A DNA stretch of 64,000 bases, taken from positions 1 to 64,000 of the forward strand of contig JASANG010000795.1 in NCBI GenBank assembly GCA_030248215.1, read 5' to 3'. Shown one piece after another: positions 34,800 to 45,300 of this stretch. Each line of letters opens with the position of its first letter. Positions within the stretch are counted from its first letter, which is position 1. The DNA comes from Enoplolaimus lenunculus (Eukaryota; Nematoda; Enoplea; Enoplida; Thoracostomopsidae). The position numbers and the translations under genes are program-made. The notes below the pieces were generated by a model. That model saw only the letters and a program-made list of their open reading frames with translations, was not told the DNA's origin and did not search any database.

Positions 34800-35080
34800 T
34801 CCAGTTGCAAATAAGTTACCGAGACTAATCCGTTGAAAATTGTAATAAAGGTATATGTAATAAAAATAAATTCAAATGAATAAAATTTCACGAGCAGTTT
34901 TATAGGTTGATGCCTAAACGAACCCAAATCATGCACCCAAACTTAGTGTACCAGTTTTATCATAAAAATTTGATTCAATATTGCGGATTTTCAATAAATT
35001 CACACGTCGTATAATATGAAATGCCGATGTGCCAAGCAATATTCACTATCAAGGTATAGCTGTAGGTAAAATAATCCGCA

Positions 35081-35440
35081 CACGGTGCAACCGGAATTCT
35101 TGTTCCGGTAAATTACCAGAGATGAAAATTCCGGTATTAAATTTGGTCGGTGGAAACTAAATATTTTGCTGCAAAATGACAATAAAAATTAACATTTCAT
35201 TAGTGCAGTACACAAACCTTGACAATCGCCAAAAATAAACCATCCAATGTAGATTTCGCTTCCGTGAAATATGAAATTCTAGAATACAGCAGATAAAGTG
35301 ATTAAATATCTCCAACAACGGTTATTTCGCCAATAATAATGCAAAAATTTCGGTGGCATGTATTTTTCATTTTCCGGTTCCGTTTCCAGTAAGTTTTTCA
35401 AATTCCGGTGCCGATAAATTGTAATTCTCGTTGCACTCTG
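35081..35440. mobile_element. hAT-like MITE (family A2), 8-bp duplication
   Basis: Ends CACGGTGCAACCGG and CGTTGCACTCTG. Flanks AATCCGCA and AATCCGGA match at 7 of 8. The interior matches 25408-25791, including CTTGACAATCGCC and AACCATC blocks. Confidence 0.72.
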
Positions 35441-35633
35441 AATCCGGAACCAGAGATAAGCAAATTCTCCATAAGTCAGTGGTGAAACATAATTAGGTAC
35501 AGAATAAACATCATGTTGGATTTTATGTTAGTATAACGTCCTGTTAAATGACGCGGAAACTTTTTTTAGCTTTTTTCTTACAAAAATCTCAACAATGCGT
35601 TCACAACTTGTTGTCTTTAGTTAAGCTCACTGC

Positions 35634-36037
35634 CAGGGTACAACCGGAATTCCGGTTCCGGTGGGGAAATCCGGTATTTTTCACTATTTGGTTCCGGTAA
35701 GAAATCCGGTATTTTTTCACCGGAATTTTCCGGTATTGAAAATTTTTTCATTCGAAAACTTAAGAAAAATTGGCATATTATTCTAATTTATTCATCTAAA
35801 ATTGTCCGAGCGTGCATTGCCAAAATTTCCAATTTGTGCTATACTCCATAATCATATATTTTCACCTACTGCATTTGTTCCAGGATTTTAGCATTCTAAA
35901 TGGTTTACAGCATTAGAAGCGATAAAATAGCGCTTACTTAAACATGAATTTTTCGGTAACAAATATTTTTTATTTTCCGATTTCGATATTTTTTAAACTT
36001 TCCGGTTCCGGTGTTTTATAATTCCGGTTGCACCCTG
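35634..36037. mobile_element. hAT-like MITE (family A1), perfect 8-bp duplication
   Basis: Ends CAGGGTACAACCGG and CCGGTTGCACCCTG, flanked by CTCACTGC on both sides (8 of 8). CCGGTTCCGGT repeats in the arms, AT-rich core, 404 bp. Confidence 0.82.
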
Positions 36038-36965
36038 CTCACTGCATATCACAAACTTCAACGAAAATTACACCGGAGCCGATACAGACCGTCGGTTGTA
36101 CCCGCTCACTAGAATGGGCGCTACCAAATTTTTAGTTTAGGGCTTCCATATCCAATTTTGAGGGGCTTTATATGAAAAACGATTCATTTATACGCAATTT
36201 TCAAGGAATTTCAGCTATTCCTATAACGGAGACATGTATACTTACATCAGTTTTTACTGGAAACGGATTCAGGTGTGCTTTGACGTGCCGGAGTACTTAT
36301 ACCCCTTAAAGTCGCGGTAACATATATAGATAATGAATTTAAGTAAGCATATACCGTACAATCACAGCTTTTATTTATCACAGCGGAAAATTTTGGTGCA
36401 AATCCAACACAATCTTCGTGAAACTTTCTTTATCTCCGGCTCCGGTTTTCCGATAAAATTGTTGGCCCCCAACTACATTGCAGTAATAAATGGTATAAAA
36501 TATACAATCCGGTTGCTCAGCGGGCTCACGTTTTGCTACAAAACATCGTACTGTCCAGCTTTGTAAAAGCCTTAAAGTCAACCTTCAGATTTCAGTCGAA
36601 GCTCGCATTTGTAAGGTTTGTTTCGGCAAATAGTTTACATTTCAAAAACACGAAAGCACGATCACCTGAAATTTACTGTCATGGAAATGTTTTTGAATAT
36701 ATTGAATATATATTATAAATTAATTAAAATTATGCGTTCTAAATATACATTTCATCTATACCAAACTGCGCACAAAAGAAAAATGACTAAAAATAATAGT
36801 AAATTGGTCATAAACTATACCTTGAGAAACTAACAATATCGTCAATTACAGTATATAACCGTATCGAATGCAAAACATACTGTGCCTATGGAGAGATTTT
36901 TTTGAGTTGCACACTGTTTCAAAGAAAAACAAAACTCCGGTTCCAATGTCACCGATGCCTTTTAT

Positions 36966-37310
36966 CAGAGTGTAACCAGAGTTAAAAATACTGGCGTCAA
37001 ACTCCATAAAAACCTGTTGGAACCGGAAGTGAAGCAAAATTAGGTAATTAAAAGAATTAAAAGGTAATTAAAACGATGTTTATTTTGCTAATTTTTTCAA
37101 ATATCGGAAAATTGTTGTAATAATTGTACTTTTTACCAAATGTCGGCAATTTATTTTTCAGAACTGTATTAAAAGTTAAAGTAAAAGGCACCAAACAATA
37201 CGATTGTTGTAAAACAATGGAAAATTTCAGTACCGAAATTGCCGGAACCTCAAGCAGAATTACTATAGTAGTTGGAAATAGATTTCTGCCAGACCTCTGG
37301 TTGTACCCTG
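36966..37310. repeat. A3-like hAT-type MITE, worn
   Basis: Begins CAGAGTGTAACCAGAG and ends CCTCTGGTTGTACCCTG. The interior has TTGCCGGAACCTC as in 27066-27370. No convincing duplication. Confidence 0.55.
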
Positions 37311-38491
37311 CTTTCTGTCGTTATGTTTATATGATTCAGTTAACTATTGATTGCTAAACAACAGAGAATATATTTTACGCAAAGTAAACAAGTAAGTACT
37401 AAGCAGCACATTGAAGCATGAATATACGCATAATGTATAAGTTATGTTATTCTATTTAGACCATTCGCCACGAAAGCATTAGCTGAAAGAAACCTTGCGA
37501 GCGAGAATTATAGGAATTTTACGTTTAACAAAAGTACAAACAAAGTCTTAATTTACAAAGCCCCTGCTTGTATAAATAATTTGCAAATTTGTAATGAATC
37601 ATTTTAGTCCGAGTATTCGATATTTTTGCAATATCCAAACTTGAAATTTATTGTTGTAAAACCTGGATACGGAATTCCTCAAAGAAAAAACCCGGAATTG
37701 AATGTAACTCTACAAAACACTAATACAAGAAAACTTCAATTTACACCTTTAAATAATAAATATAACAGTTAGCAATATAATTTCACACACATACACACAT
37801 ATATACCAGGGTGCAACCGGATATCCGGCTCCGACCCCGGCAAAAATCTACATCCAGCTCCGGTATTTTAACTTGCTGGATATTATTTTTTAAGAACTTC
37901 AAAAAATTTATACCATCATTCGTATTTATGGCAAGTACCATCAGACTGAATTACTTACTTTCACATATTTTTTCTGTCACACATGTAATCTAGATCTTTG
38001 AATGTGATGGGTAACAATAACGCTGAAAAATCAGCAGCATAAAAATTGGTCTATAAATAAGTAAGCAAAAATAATAGCTTGTTTTTGAGCCAGGGATGGG
38101 CGGAGACCGGAAAGGAAAAGTCTCGGTCTCAACCAACCTTTGATCATCAATGAAAACATAAAATTTTCAAAAGAAATTATTTTATTTCTAGAGTCTGTTC
38201 CAAACCACCGAGACCCAAGAAATCGTTACTTACCAAATAGCGAGACTTTCTGAGGCTAAGACCCTGACTCCCATACCATACTGGTTTTCTTCACTGAAAC
38301 GATGCCTTCTAATTTACAGCTGTAGCACAATAACCAAAAATCAACATGTAAACTGACATCTTTGAAGCATAACAAACAAAATTAAAAACGAAAATAAATA
38401 TAAATGCGACAATGACTAAGTAGAGTGTGCCCAAGTGGAATAATATAAGTTACACAAAATTGTATGTCTAAACAACAGGTAAGTATCATAC

Positions 38492-38909
38492 CAGGAACAA
38501 AGCGGACCTGGATTATACTGGAATCAGAATCGGAACAGTAAATTTATACCGGAATCGAAACTGGAACTACAAACATTGTGACTATTCGGATAATTTTTAT
38601 TAACAAGTATAATATTGATTTAGGGCATATGTTTGCCGGCAACAATTCTTAAAAACGTCTCATGAACAAATTGGCAATAATTTTTTGGCTCTGTAAAACT
38701 AAACTACAATCAATTATTGATAATTTAACTCATTGAAAACAATTTAATAGACAAATGATAAAGAATTTTTTATACAACGTATCATAACAAGTAGCGCTAA
38801 AATTAAAATGCAGAAATTTCGATTCCGATTGATTGTGCAATCTTAATCGAAATCGGAACTCGTTTTGAATCGGAATTCTAATCGAAATCGGAATTCCGAT
38901 TGCACCCTG
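38492..38909. mobile_element. hAT-like MITE (family A5), perfect 8-bp duplication
   Basis: Ends CAGGAACAAAGCGG and CCGATTGCACCCTG, flanked by TATCATAC on both sides (8 of 8). The arms carry AATCGGAAT and GGAATCG units instead of CCGG units. A second, interrupted copy is in KIF3B intron 6. Confidence 0.8.
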
Positions 38910-39380
38910 TATCATACAGATATAAGCGGTCATGGTAGAACAAGTTAACTACCCTGAAACGATCGTAGTTGCAAAAACTAGTTTAAACAACTTTGCTAGA
39001 ATTTAAAACAGAAAACTGATGTGCACCGAGTTAAGATAAGCTGTATGACGCTGAGCGCGCAAAATTTTGTAAATTAAATTATCCAAACGCGGTTTAGCAA
39101 AATTTAAGAATGTTACGATCAGTAAAAAGTGAATATATGTAGAAAATTATATCGAATTAGAAACGTAACTAAATGGTTCAAAATTGACATCAAATTTGTT
39201 TACAGAAAAATGTTCAGAACGAAAAGTTTTCAATAAGTTTTTCACGTTTGAAATGAACGATACACTTTTCGTTTAAAATTAAACAGGCGGTATTTCATAG
39301 TGTCAACCAAACATCCACCCTAAAAGTTTTACAGTCTTGACTTCAGCAGACAACAATAAACATGTGTCACCTATTTTTCG

Positions 39381-40604
39381 TTAAAAATTGAGCCAACCCG
39401 GTAACATTATTTCAGCGACTGCGCGATGAAATGCATCCAACGTAAAATTAAAAATAATGAACCAACAAATAAATAGCAAAAAAAGATGCCAAAGCTCACT
39501 ATCGAGTGTCATCCGAGACGCGTGTGAGATCCATGAATAGGAATCAGTTGAAGTAACAATTAGTGACGTCATACATGGTGTGACGTTACTGTATTGGGTC
39601 GATGACGCAATTCTGTGTCGCTTCAGCATTTGCTTCCGACGACGCTCGTGACATTCGACGCATAATACATCAGCCAATCGTTTTTGAGACGAATGATCAG
39701 TCAGCAACGACGAAGATGACGACATCGACGACGTCATAGCAACACTATCATTATTGCATGAAGTCATTAATGACGACTTTGATAGTGTCATTAATGACGT
39801 CATTGGCGAAATGTATCGCGTCACAACGCCGTCAGAACTCGGCAATGCCGTCATTGACACGAAAGTTGGCCACGGGGACGAACCTTCTGGCATTTGTGTC
39901 AATGTACCGCATTCACGGGACGACGTCATTAACGATGACGTCATCAATGACGATAGTGTCGAAGTCGTCATGGAACCGCTAGTCGAGTCTGCTTGACGGA
40001 GCATGCGTTGCCGATTATAACACAATTGTCGATGACGTTGGCGTTTGAATGATTGTTTAAAGATTGGCGAGAACAGCTGCCTGCGGAATTTATCATCTCT
40101 CATAGTTTTGCCGTCGAAATTCAAGTCGTTTACAACTTTTGGATTCGATTCCATACAACTAGTATTGTTATCATCATCGAAAATCATGCTGCGATTCTGA
40201 TTGCAACTTTGGCGGACAAATGATGAATCAGTCATGGCGACTGCGTCAGTACTCGCGAACCGAGTTAGTTTCTTGGATTGCACACTCATTTTGTCAGACG
40301 TGGCTGAAACCGGACGACGCCGTCGCGTTGGCATCGTCTGAAACCGACCACAACAACTGGAATCACGAGACGACAGAACAGGGCGACCAAGGCTTCGCGA
40401 ACGAGAAAGGCACAGTCGAGAAAGCGTTGCGCGTAAAACATCTTTTGTATGAAGATGAGATGATTTAGAAGTTGCGGTCGTTGACTGCAAACCACTTTTC
40501 CCAGGAGATGTCATCAGAAACCCGTAATGGCGTGTCACTCCTAGTAAAAAACATCCGATGACGTCATTATTGACGCACAATATCGTGGTCAGGCATGGAT
40601 ACAT
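39381..40604 (-). CDS. Unrecognised Ser/Thr/Met-rich protein with C-terminal membrane segment
   Basis: A 407-residue frame from ATG 40604; an in-frame stop just upstream means the start, or a splice acceptor, lies within about 20 bp. I do not recognise the family. Visible features are basic stretches (RRRRPVSAT near residue 95, KQSFKRQRHRQL near 190), long low-complexity runs built on Met-Thr-Ser (SLMTSSLMTSS and others), and a cysteine pair CVECHERRRKQMLKRH near 325. One hydrophobic span, WHLFLLFICWFIIFNFTL, lies about 35 residues from the end. The layout suggests a tail-anchored or single-pass protein facing the cytosol. The DNA contains several TGACGTCA palindromes that encode the Met-Thr-Ser units. 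Stop-free length supports a real gene, but it could also be one exon of a longer one. Confidence 0.55.
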   Translation of the reverse strand: MYPCLTTILCVNNDVIGCFLLGVTRHYGFLMTSPGKSGLQSTTATSKSSHLHTKDVLRATLSRLCLSRSRSLGRPVLSSRDSSCCGRFQTMPTRRRRPVSATSDKMSVQSKKLTRFASTDAVAMTDSSFVRQSCNQNRSMIFDDDNNTSCMESNPKVVNDLNFDGKTMRDDKFRRQLFSPIFKQSFKRQRHRQLCYNRQRMLRQADSTSGSMTTSTLSSLMTSSLMTSSRECGTLTQMPEGSSPWPTFVSMTALPSSDGVVTRYISPMTSLMTLSKSSLMTSCNNDSVAMTSSMSSSSSLLTDHSSQKRLADVLCVECHERRRKQMLKRHRIASSTQYSNVTPCMTSLIVTSTDSYSWISHASRMTLDSELWHLFLLFICWFIIFNFTLDAFHRAVAEIMLPGWLNF

Positions 40605-40763
40605 GATTTTCAATAAGGAGGTGGTTCAATTGACAACAGGACAAATAAAATGCTATTATGATTCTAAAGAAAAATTTTGTGCGTTTTAATAGAAAAGTGT
40701 ATTTTAATTGCATTTTAGTTGTCGTTAAGATTTTCACCGATAAAACTATACAGTTTTAGCACG

Positions 40764-41156
40764 CAGTGGTGGACCCAGGAATTTCGGGTAGGGAATAAAA
40801 TTTCTAAAAAATATATTTTCTATGTTAATTTAAGTTTCACCAATTTTTAATGCATGCTTTGCAAATATTTCCAACAATGGGCATTAATACGGTATAAGCT
40901 ACCATTCGCTTGGGTTTTAATACAATTATAATGATTTTAATGCTATTTTGACGACTTGTGACAAAATAATAAAAATGCTATTGTTAATTTTTCACCAAAA
41001 TTTTTAATTGCTTGTTGTAGAACAGTGCGAATTATTTTGCATGCGAAGTGAGCGACAAGTATGAAAAGGTTTAGCGCTTAAATCATTCGCTAAATTTTGG
41101 TAATGTTGAAAAGGAGAGGGGGTGAGCCCTCTGAGCCTCATACTGAATCCGCCACT
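40764..41156. repeat. Family J MITE relative
   Basis: Begins CAGTGGTGGACCCAGG and ends GAATCCGCCACTT, matching the ends of 16649-16783. It is longer (about 390 bp) and has no clear target duplication. It lies between two minus-strand open frames. Confidence 0.5.
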
Positions 41157-41161
41157 TATGG

Positions 41162-42316
41162 CTACACCGCCACAAGACTAACATCCTTACGTTGCCAATT
41201 TTCGTCATTTTCCTTGTCGGCAGCCGAATCTGGCATCTTGTTCAGTTGAAATGCACAAGAAATACGTCGAATTTGATTTCGTTTGCCAAAATCAACACAA
41301 TTTGACCCACTATCACCACCACAGACGACATGATCATTACTGTATTTGCTCAAACCTAATTCACTCTGGTTGCAGACTTGTTCCATAACCGAATTACTGC
41401 AAGAGTATTCTGAATCAGTATGCAAAGAATCGCATTGACTAGACCTTGACCTCTGGTCATCCTCCAAGTTTCCTTCCGCAGAATCAATTATTCCTTTCGG
41501 TACCTCGAATGCCGGAATTAAATCGGGCAGCGTTTGATTACGCCGATGTCGTCCTGTGGCCAATAAATAGTCACTGTCTGCTTTTCCAAGCCCCGAGCTT
41601 TCACCACTCACGCGACAAATCATTTGTTCAGACTGAGCAACTGGCATTGTATTATGGACCGAACTTGAATTCAAGTAACACGGGGGAAACTTTAGGTCAG
41701 CATCACTAGCATTCCCAGATGAGCAATTAGGAATACTCGCATATCTCTCTCCTGCGATCTCTTCACCACTAACACAATGACATCGCAATGAAGCACAGCG
41801 ATCTTTTGCAATAAGGTAGCACCCATCTCTGTTCGTTCTATTAAATTCTATCATAGTATCCAAATAAGTTTTATTATGGCACATGAAACCGGCACAAAGG
41901 TAATTCTTATATTCTATATCCTGGTCGCTGCTCAATTCTGGTTGATTCAAATACATATGATGACCTGTTGTTATTTCAGTTTTACTTTCATTCTTTAAAG
42001 TTGGTTGCCACGCCGCTGCATAATTTATCTTCGGATCGATGATGGAACAAGGCCTCGCGGTCGGGGATACGTAGGGTCTGTATTGCTTGTATAATTGATG
42101 CTGTCGTGCTTGTTGTTGTTTGTACTTCGACCGGTGTTTTCTCCTTGCATAGTACGCATCATACCCTCCTTGACCATTTTCGGTCGTGATTTGGCGCTCA
42201 TGACACGGATAACGTGTTTCCTGTTTCCACCACCACTTGGACTCGTCGTCTGATTGGAGGACAGCTGAGGGGATGGTCCAGGTCCAACCGGAGGCCTTTT
42301 CGAGTTTAAATGCGCG
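41162..42316 (-). CDS. Long open frame overlapping the KIF3B 3' end, unrecognised
   Basis: This frame is free of stops for 384 codons. Its upstream 290 bp overlap the KIF3B tail exon in a different frame, and it continues 860 bp past the KIF3B stop. The first ATG downstream of that stop is at 41956 (264 residues to the end). The product is Ser/Asn/Asp-rich with scattered cysteines (CYLIAKDRCASLRCHC near the start) and short motifs such as RHRRNQTLPDLIPAFE. The overlap part reads [17 protein letters not shown]. No domain is recognised. It could be an alternative KIF3B C-terminus reached by a small internal splice, a separate downstream cistron, or a 3' UTR that is open by chance; the length makes chance unlikely. 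Confidence 0.5.
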   Translation of the reverse strand, partial: RAFKLEKASGWTWTIPSAVLQSDDESKWWWKQETRYPCHERQITTENGQGGYDAYYARRKHRSKYKQQQARQHQLYKQYRPYVSPTARPCSIIDPKINYAAAWQPTLKNESKTEITTGHHMYLNQPELSSDQDIEYKNYLCAGFMCHNKTYLDTMIEFNRTNRDGCYLIAKDRCASLRCHCVSGEEIAGERYASIPNCSSGNASDADLKFPPCYLNSSSVHNTMPVAQSEQMICRVSGESSGLGKADSDYLLATGRHRRNQTLPDLIPAFEVPKGIIDSAEGNLEDDQRSRSSQCDSLHTDSEYSCSNSVMEQVCNQSELGLSKYSNDHVVCGGDSGSNCVDFGKRNQIRRISCAFQLNKMPDSAADKENDENWQRKDVSLVAV

Positions 42317-45300
42317 TTATACATTTGATATGACACGCCTGACACTTCATTTGATTTTCGTGCTTCGAACATAGTGGAATTCATCTGATTTCTATTTCTC
42401 CTTTTCACAGCCATGTTCCCATCTACCGCAGATGCGACTGCGTACTGTGTGTCACCAGAAATTACATTCGGATACCCTAAGTGTTCGAAATTGTTTACGT
42501 CAATTAATTGGCTATAACGGCGTTGATTGGCTTTAAGATTAAGACCATGTCTATTTGGCTTATCTTGATCATGTTCAAACGTTCCCAAAATCTGTACACT
42601 CGACGTTGTCTTGTGCGGTACGCTCAACTGTAATTTCAGTTTACTATCAGGAATAGCCGGTGCTAGCAATATTCTGTTCCTGTCCACTCTATCACTTACC
42701 ATATTTTCACTATGAGAAGGACCGTGTGCGGATGATGAATCCGGTTCCGAACCATTCAATTTTGAACCCACAATAGGCCTCAACCTCCAGTCTACAGTCT
42801 CGTCATCGTACTCTGCTCGAGCGATTATCCTAGCTTTGAATTGTGCTGGCACAAGATTATCCAGCACAAGTTGAGTTCGTTTCAGTTCACGATCAACGTT
42901 CGCAACTGCTGAGGATAGTTCTTGTCTTGACCGTGAATGCTCGTGCTGTGAATCGTTGATCTCGTTGCGGACTTGTTGCAGCCGTGTCCAAAGTTTCTTC
43001 AGTTTTTTTGTCTGAAATTAAAACACTATGACATCATATCGATCAACACATAAAATTTATAGTTTTATCCACGATTTTACCAATTCGCCGTGCAATGTCG
43101 TACGCGGATTTCGACCGCAATTCAGGTATGACAAATCACTCACTAAATAAAAGAGATCTTGAAAATCTAAACCTGCCTTGACAGCAACTTCTTGCTGCAA
43201 ATTGCCACATGTTGATTGAATATCTGCAGTAGCTTCGTCTTGTGCTTCTAAGGCGTCGAGCATTTGTCGTTCCCTGCGACGCTGTTCAGCAAGTACAGCA
43301 CGTTGCTCACGCAATGCGCGCTCTTGTTGAGCAGTTGTTTCGATGACTGCGGCCTGAAACACTTAGATTATTGCACCGGTCCGTGCAAATTCACCAATTA
43401 CAAAAATGCAGCATTCGGGACGATTAATCAGTATCGGTATCGATAATAATAGGTACTTTTCGTGAACATCATCAGCATCGGTATTGGCACTTGGAAAATT
43501 ATAGTTTCTCTGCCGATACTTTTTTACTTCACATACTGGCAAAAAACGTGCATCTAATCTTGAAGCGTTATGCCCCTAGGTTTAGATTTGAAAAACATGG
43601 TTAAAACGAATAATTTTCTCGGTATTATAGTCGCATATGGTTGCTATGTTTAAAACGATCACTAGCGTCAACTTAAGTTTTAGAGCACTAACTGTAATTA
43701 TTACCTCGCCTCCACCACTCAGCAATTTGCTTTCCATCGCAGCTATTTTTAATGAAACTGCACGCTGCGCTTCCATTTCACGTTTCAATGCCTCTTCACG
43801 CCGTTCGAGATCCTATAAAGTACACAGCGACAGTAACTGCCAACAAACTGAAAAACAGACAAATACAAATAATTAGGAGGAAGTAATGCGCCCGCTCATG
43901 GGCCAAAGTACAAGATAACTGGGTCAACTATCTATTTCAAAAATCAAAGCAAACTGTAAGTCTAATGACTATGTCAGTACGAGATAAAAATACTGAATAG
44001 TAATATACTACATGAGAGTACTGTAAAGCTATTGGTTATATCAAGAGTGCATAATGACAAAAGTGTGCAACTTTGTACATTCTGTGTACAAAAGAATGTA
44101 CCCAGCGCACGTTGTGCTTTTGACCTACCCCTCTTATTTGAGGGGGATTGTGCTAGCATTTCCAATTTAATCTCAAGTTGCTCCGATTATATTTTTCAAG
44201 CCTATGTGTACTGTGCTGTTCAAGTGGTTACTAACCCCCCCAATCTGGGTAGGGTCGGACAAAAGAATAGAACGCGCGCTGGTACATTTTCTCCCACACT
44301 CTTGTCTAAGAGTGATCATCCGCTCTTGGTTATATTAATATATAAAATTCAAGAGTTCGAGCACAAAAAATGAACAACCACGAGTAGCTTAAAATCGTAT
44401 CTTTGTACGTCACAATTAAAAACACTGGTTAATTTGTTGAATTGGAATGGAAAATCTCAAACCTGGAGCATTTTAGCTTTTTCTTCCTGCAGCAACGCTG
44501 AATTTTGCATAATCGAGAGCTTTTCGCGTTCAAGTCGAGACAATTTATCTTCATTAGTACTTCCGCTGGTGCCACTGCTATTGTCGTTCACATCTTCAAC
44601 TTCACCTTTATTGTTTAAAAATAACATAAAGATACATGGAACACGGAACAACCATCTGATTCAAAACAGAGGTCAGACGGAAATCACAATGTGTACCGAA
44701 ACCAGATATTGAGTGCAGGTCTCAATTAGCTTCTGAAACTTTGTCTTTGTGCAATGTATAGCAGTACAATAATGTTTCTCGAACTACCATTTTGTCACTT
44801 GAGTAAAACGCAATGTCATTTAAGCATAATAAAACCTTATGACTGTTAGTAAGCTGTAAGCTCTTGAACCAATCAACTAATAAATAGACTACATTCATTG
44901 CAGCGCCATATTACATTTGTGTGACCCGTTCTTTACACTCCCCACTGCGAGATTAAAATGTTACGACATGTTGAAAAATGGTACAACTCGTAATCAAAAA
45001 TTAAATATTCCAGCTCCCTTAAAAATTCCACAGTTTCCATAGAAATTTGGTTGACAGAGAATGAAAATGTCTCATCCAGTGCTTTAACTGGCATCTCCTA
45101 GAGACGTAGCCAGAATTTTGGAAAAAGTGTTTATATGCGAATCGTAGAAATTTCGAACATAGGAGTTTTTTGAGCTACCAACTAAAAATATCTTTAAAAC
45201 TACTCCTGGACACAAATTCCCAATAGAGGGCTTAGCACGCTGCCTAGACAACCCCGTTGTTATACTTCGCTCATCATTGTTCCGCCGTTTCGTACGGCGT

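Larger units (their letters stand above)
34800..39380. other. No gene; several MITEs
   Basis: Holds A2 (35081-35440), A1 (35634-36037), an A6 piece (about 36130-36270), an A3-like element (36966-37310), a single A4-like end (CAGGGTGCAACCGGATATCC at about 37808) and A5 (38492-38909). The short open frames here overlap these repeats. Confidence 0.45.

Noticed and set aside
35634-36037. CRISPR-like or satellite array from repeated CCGG units
   Set aside because: Units lie only within transposon ends with target duplications, and there is no spacer pattern.
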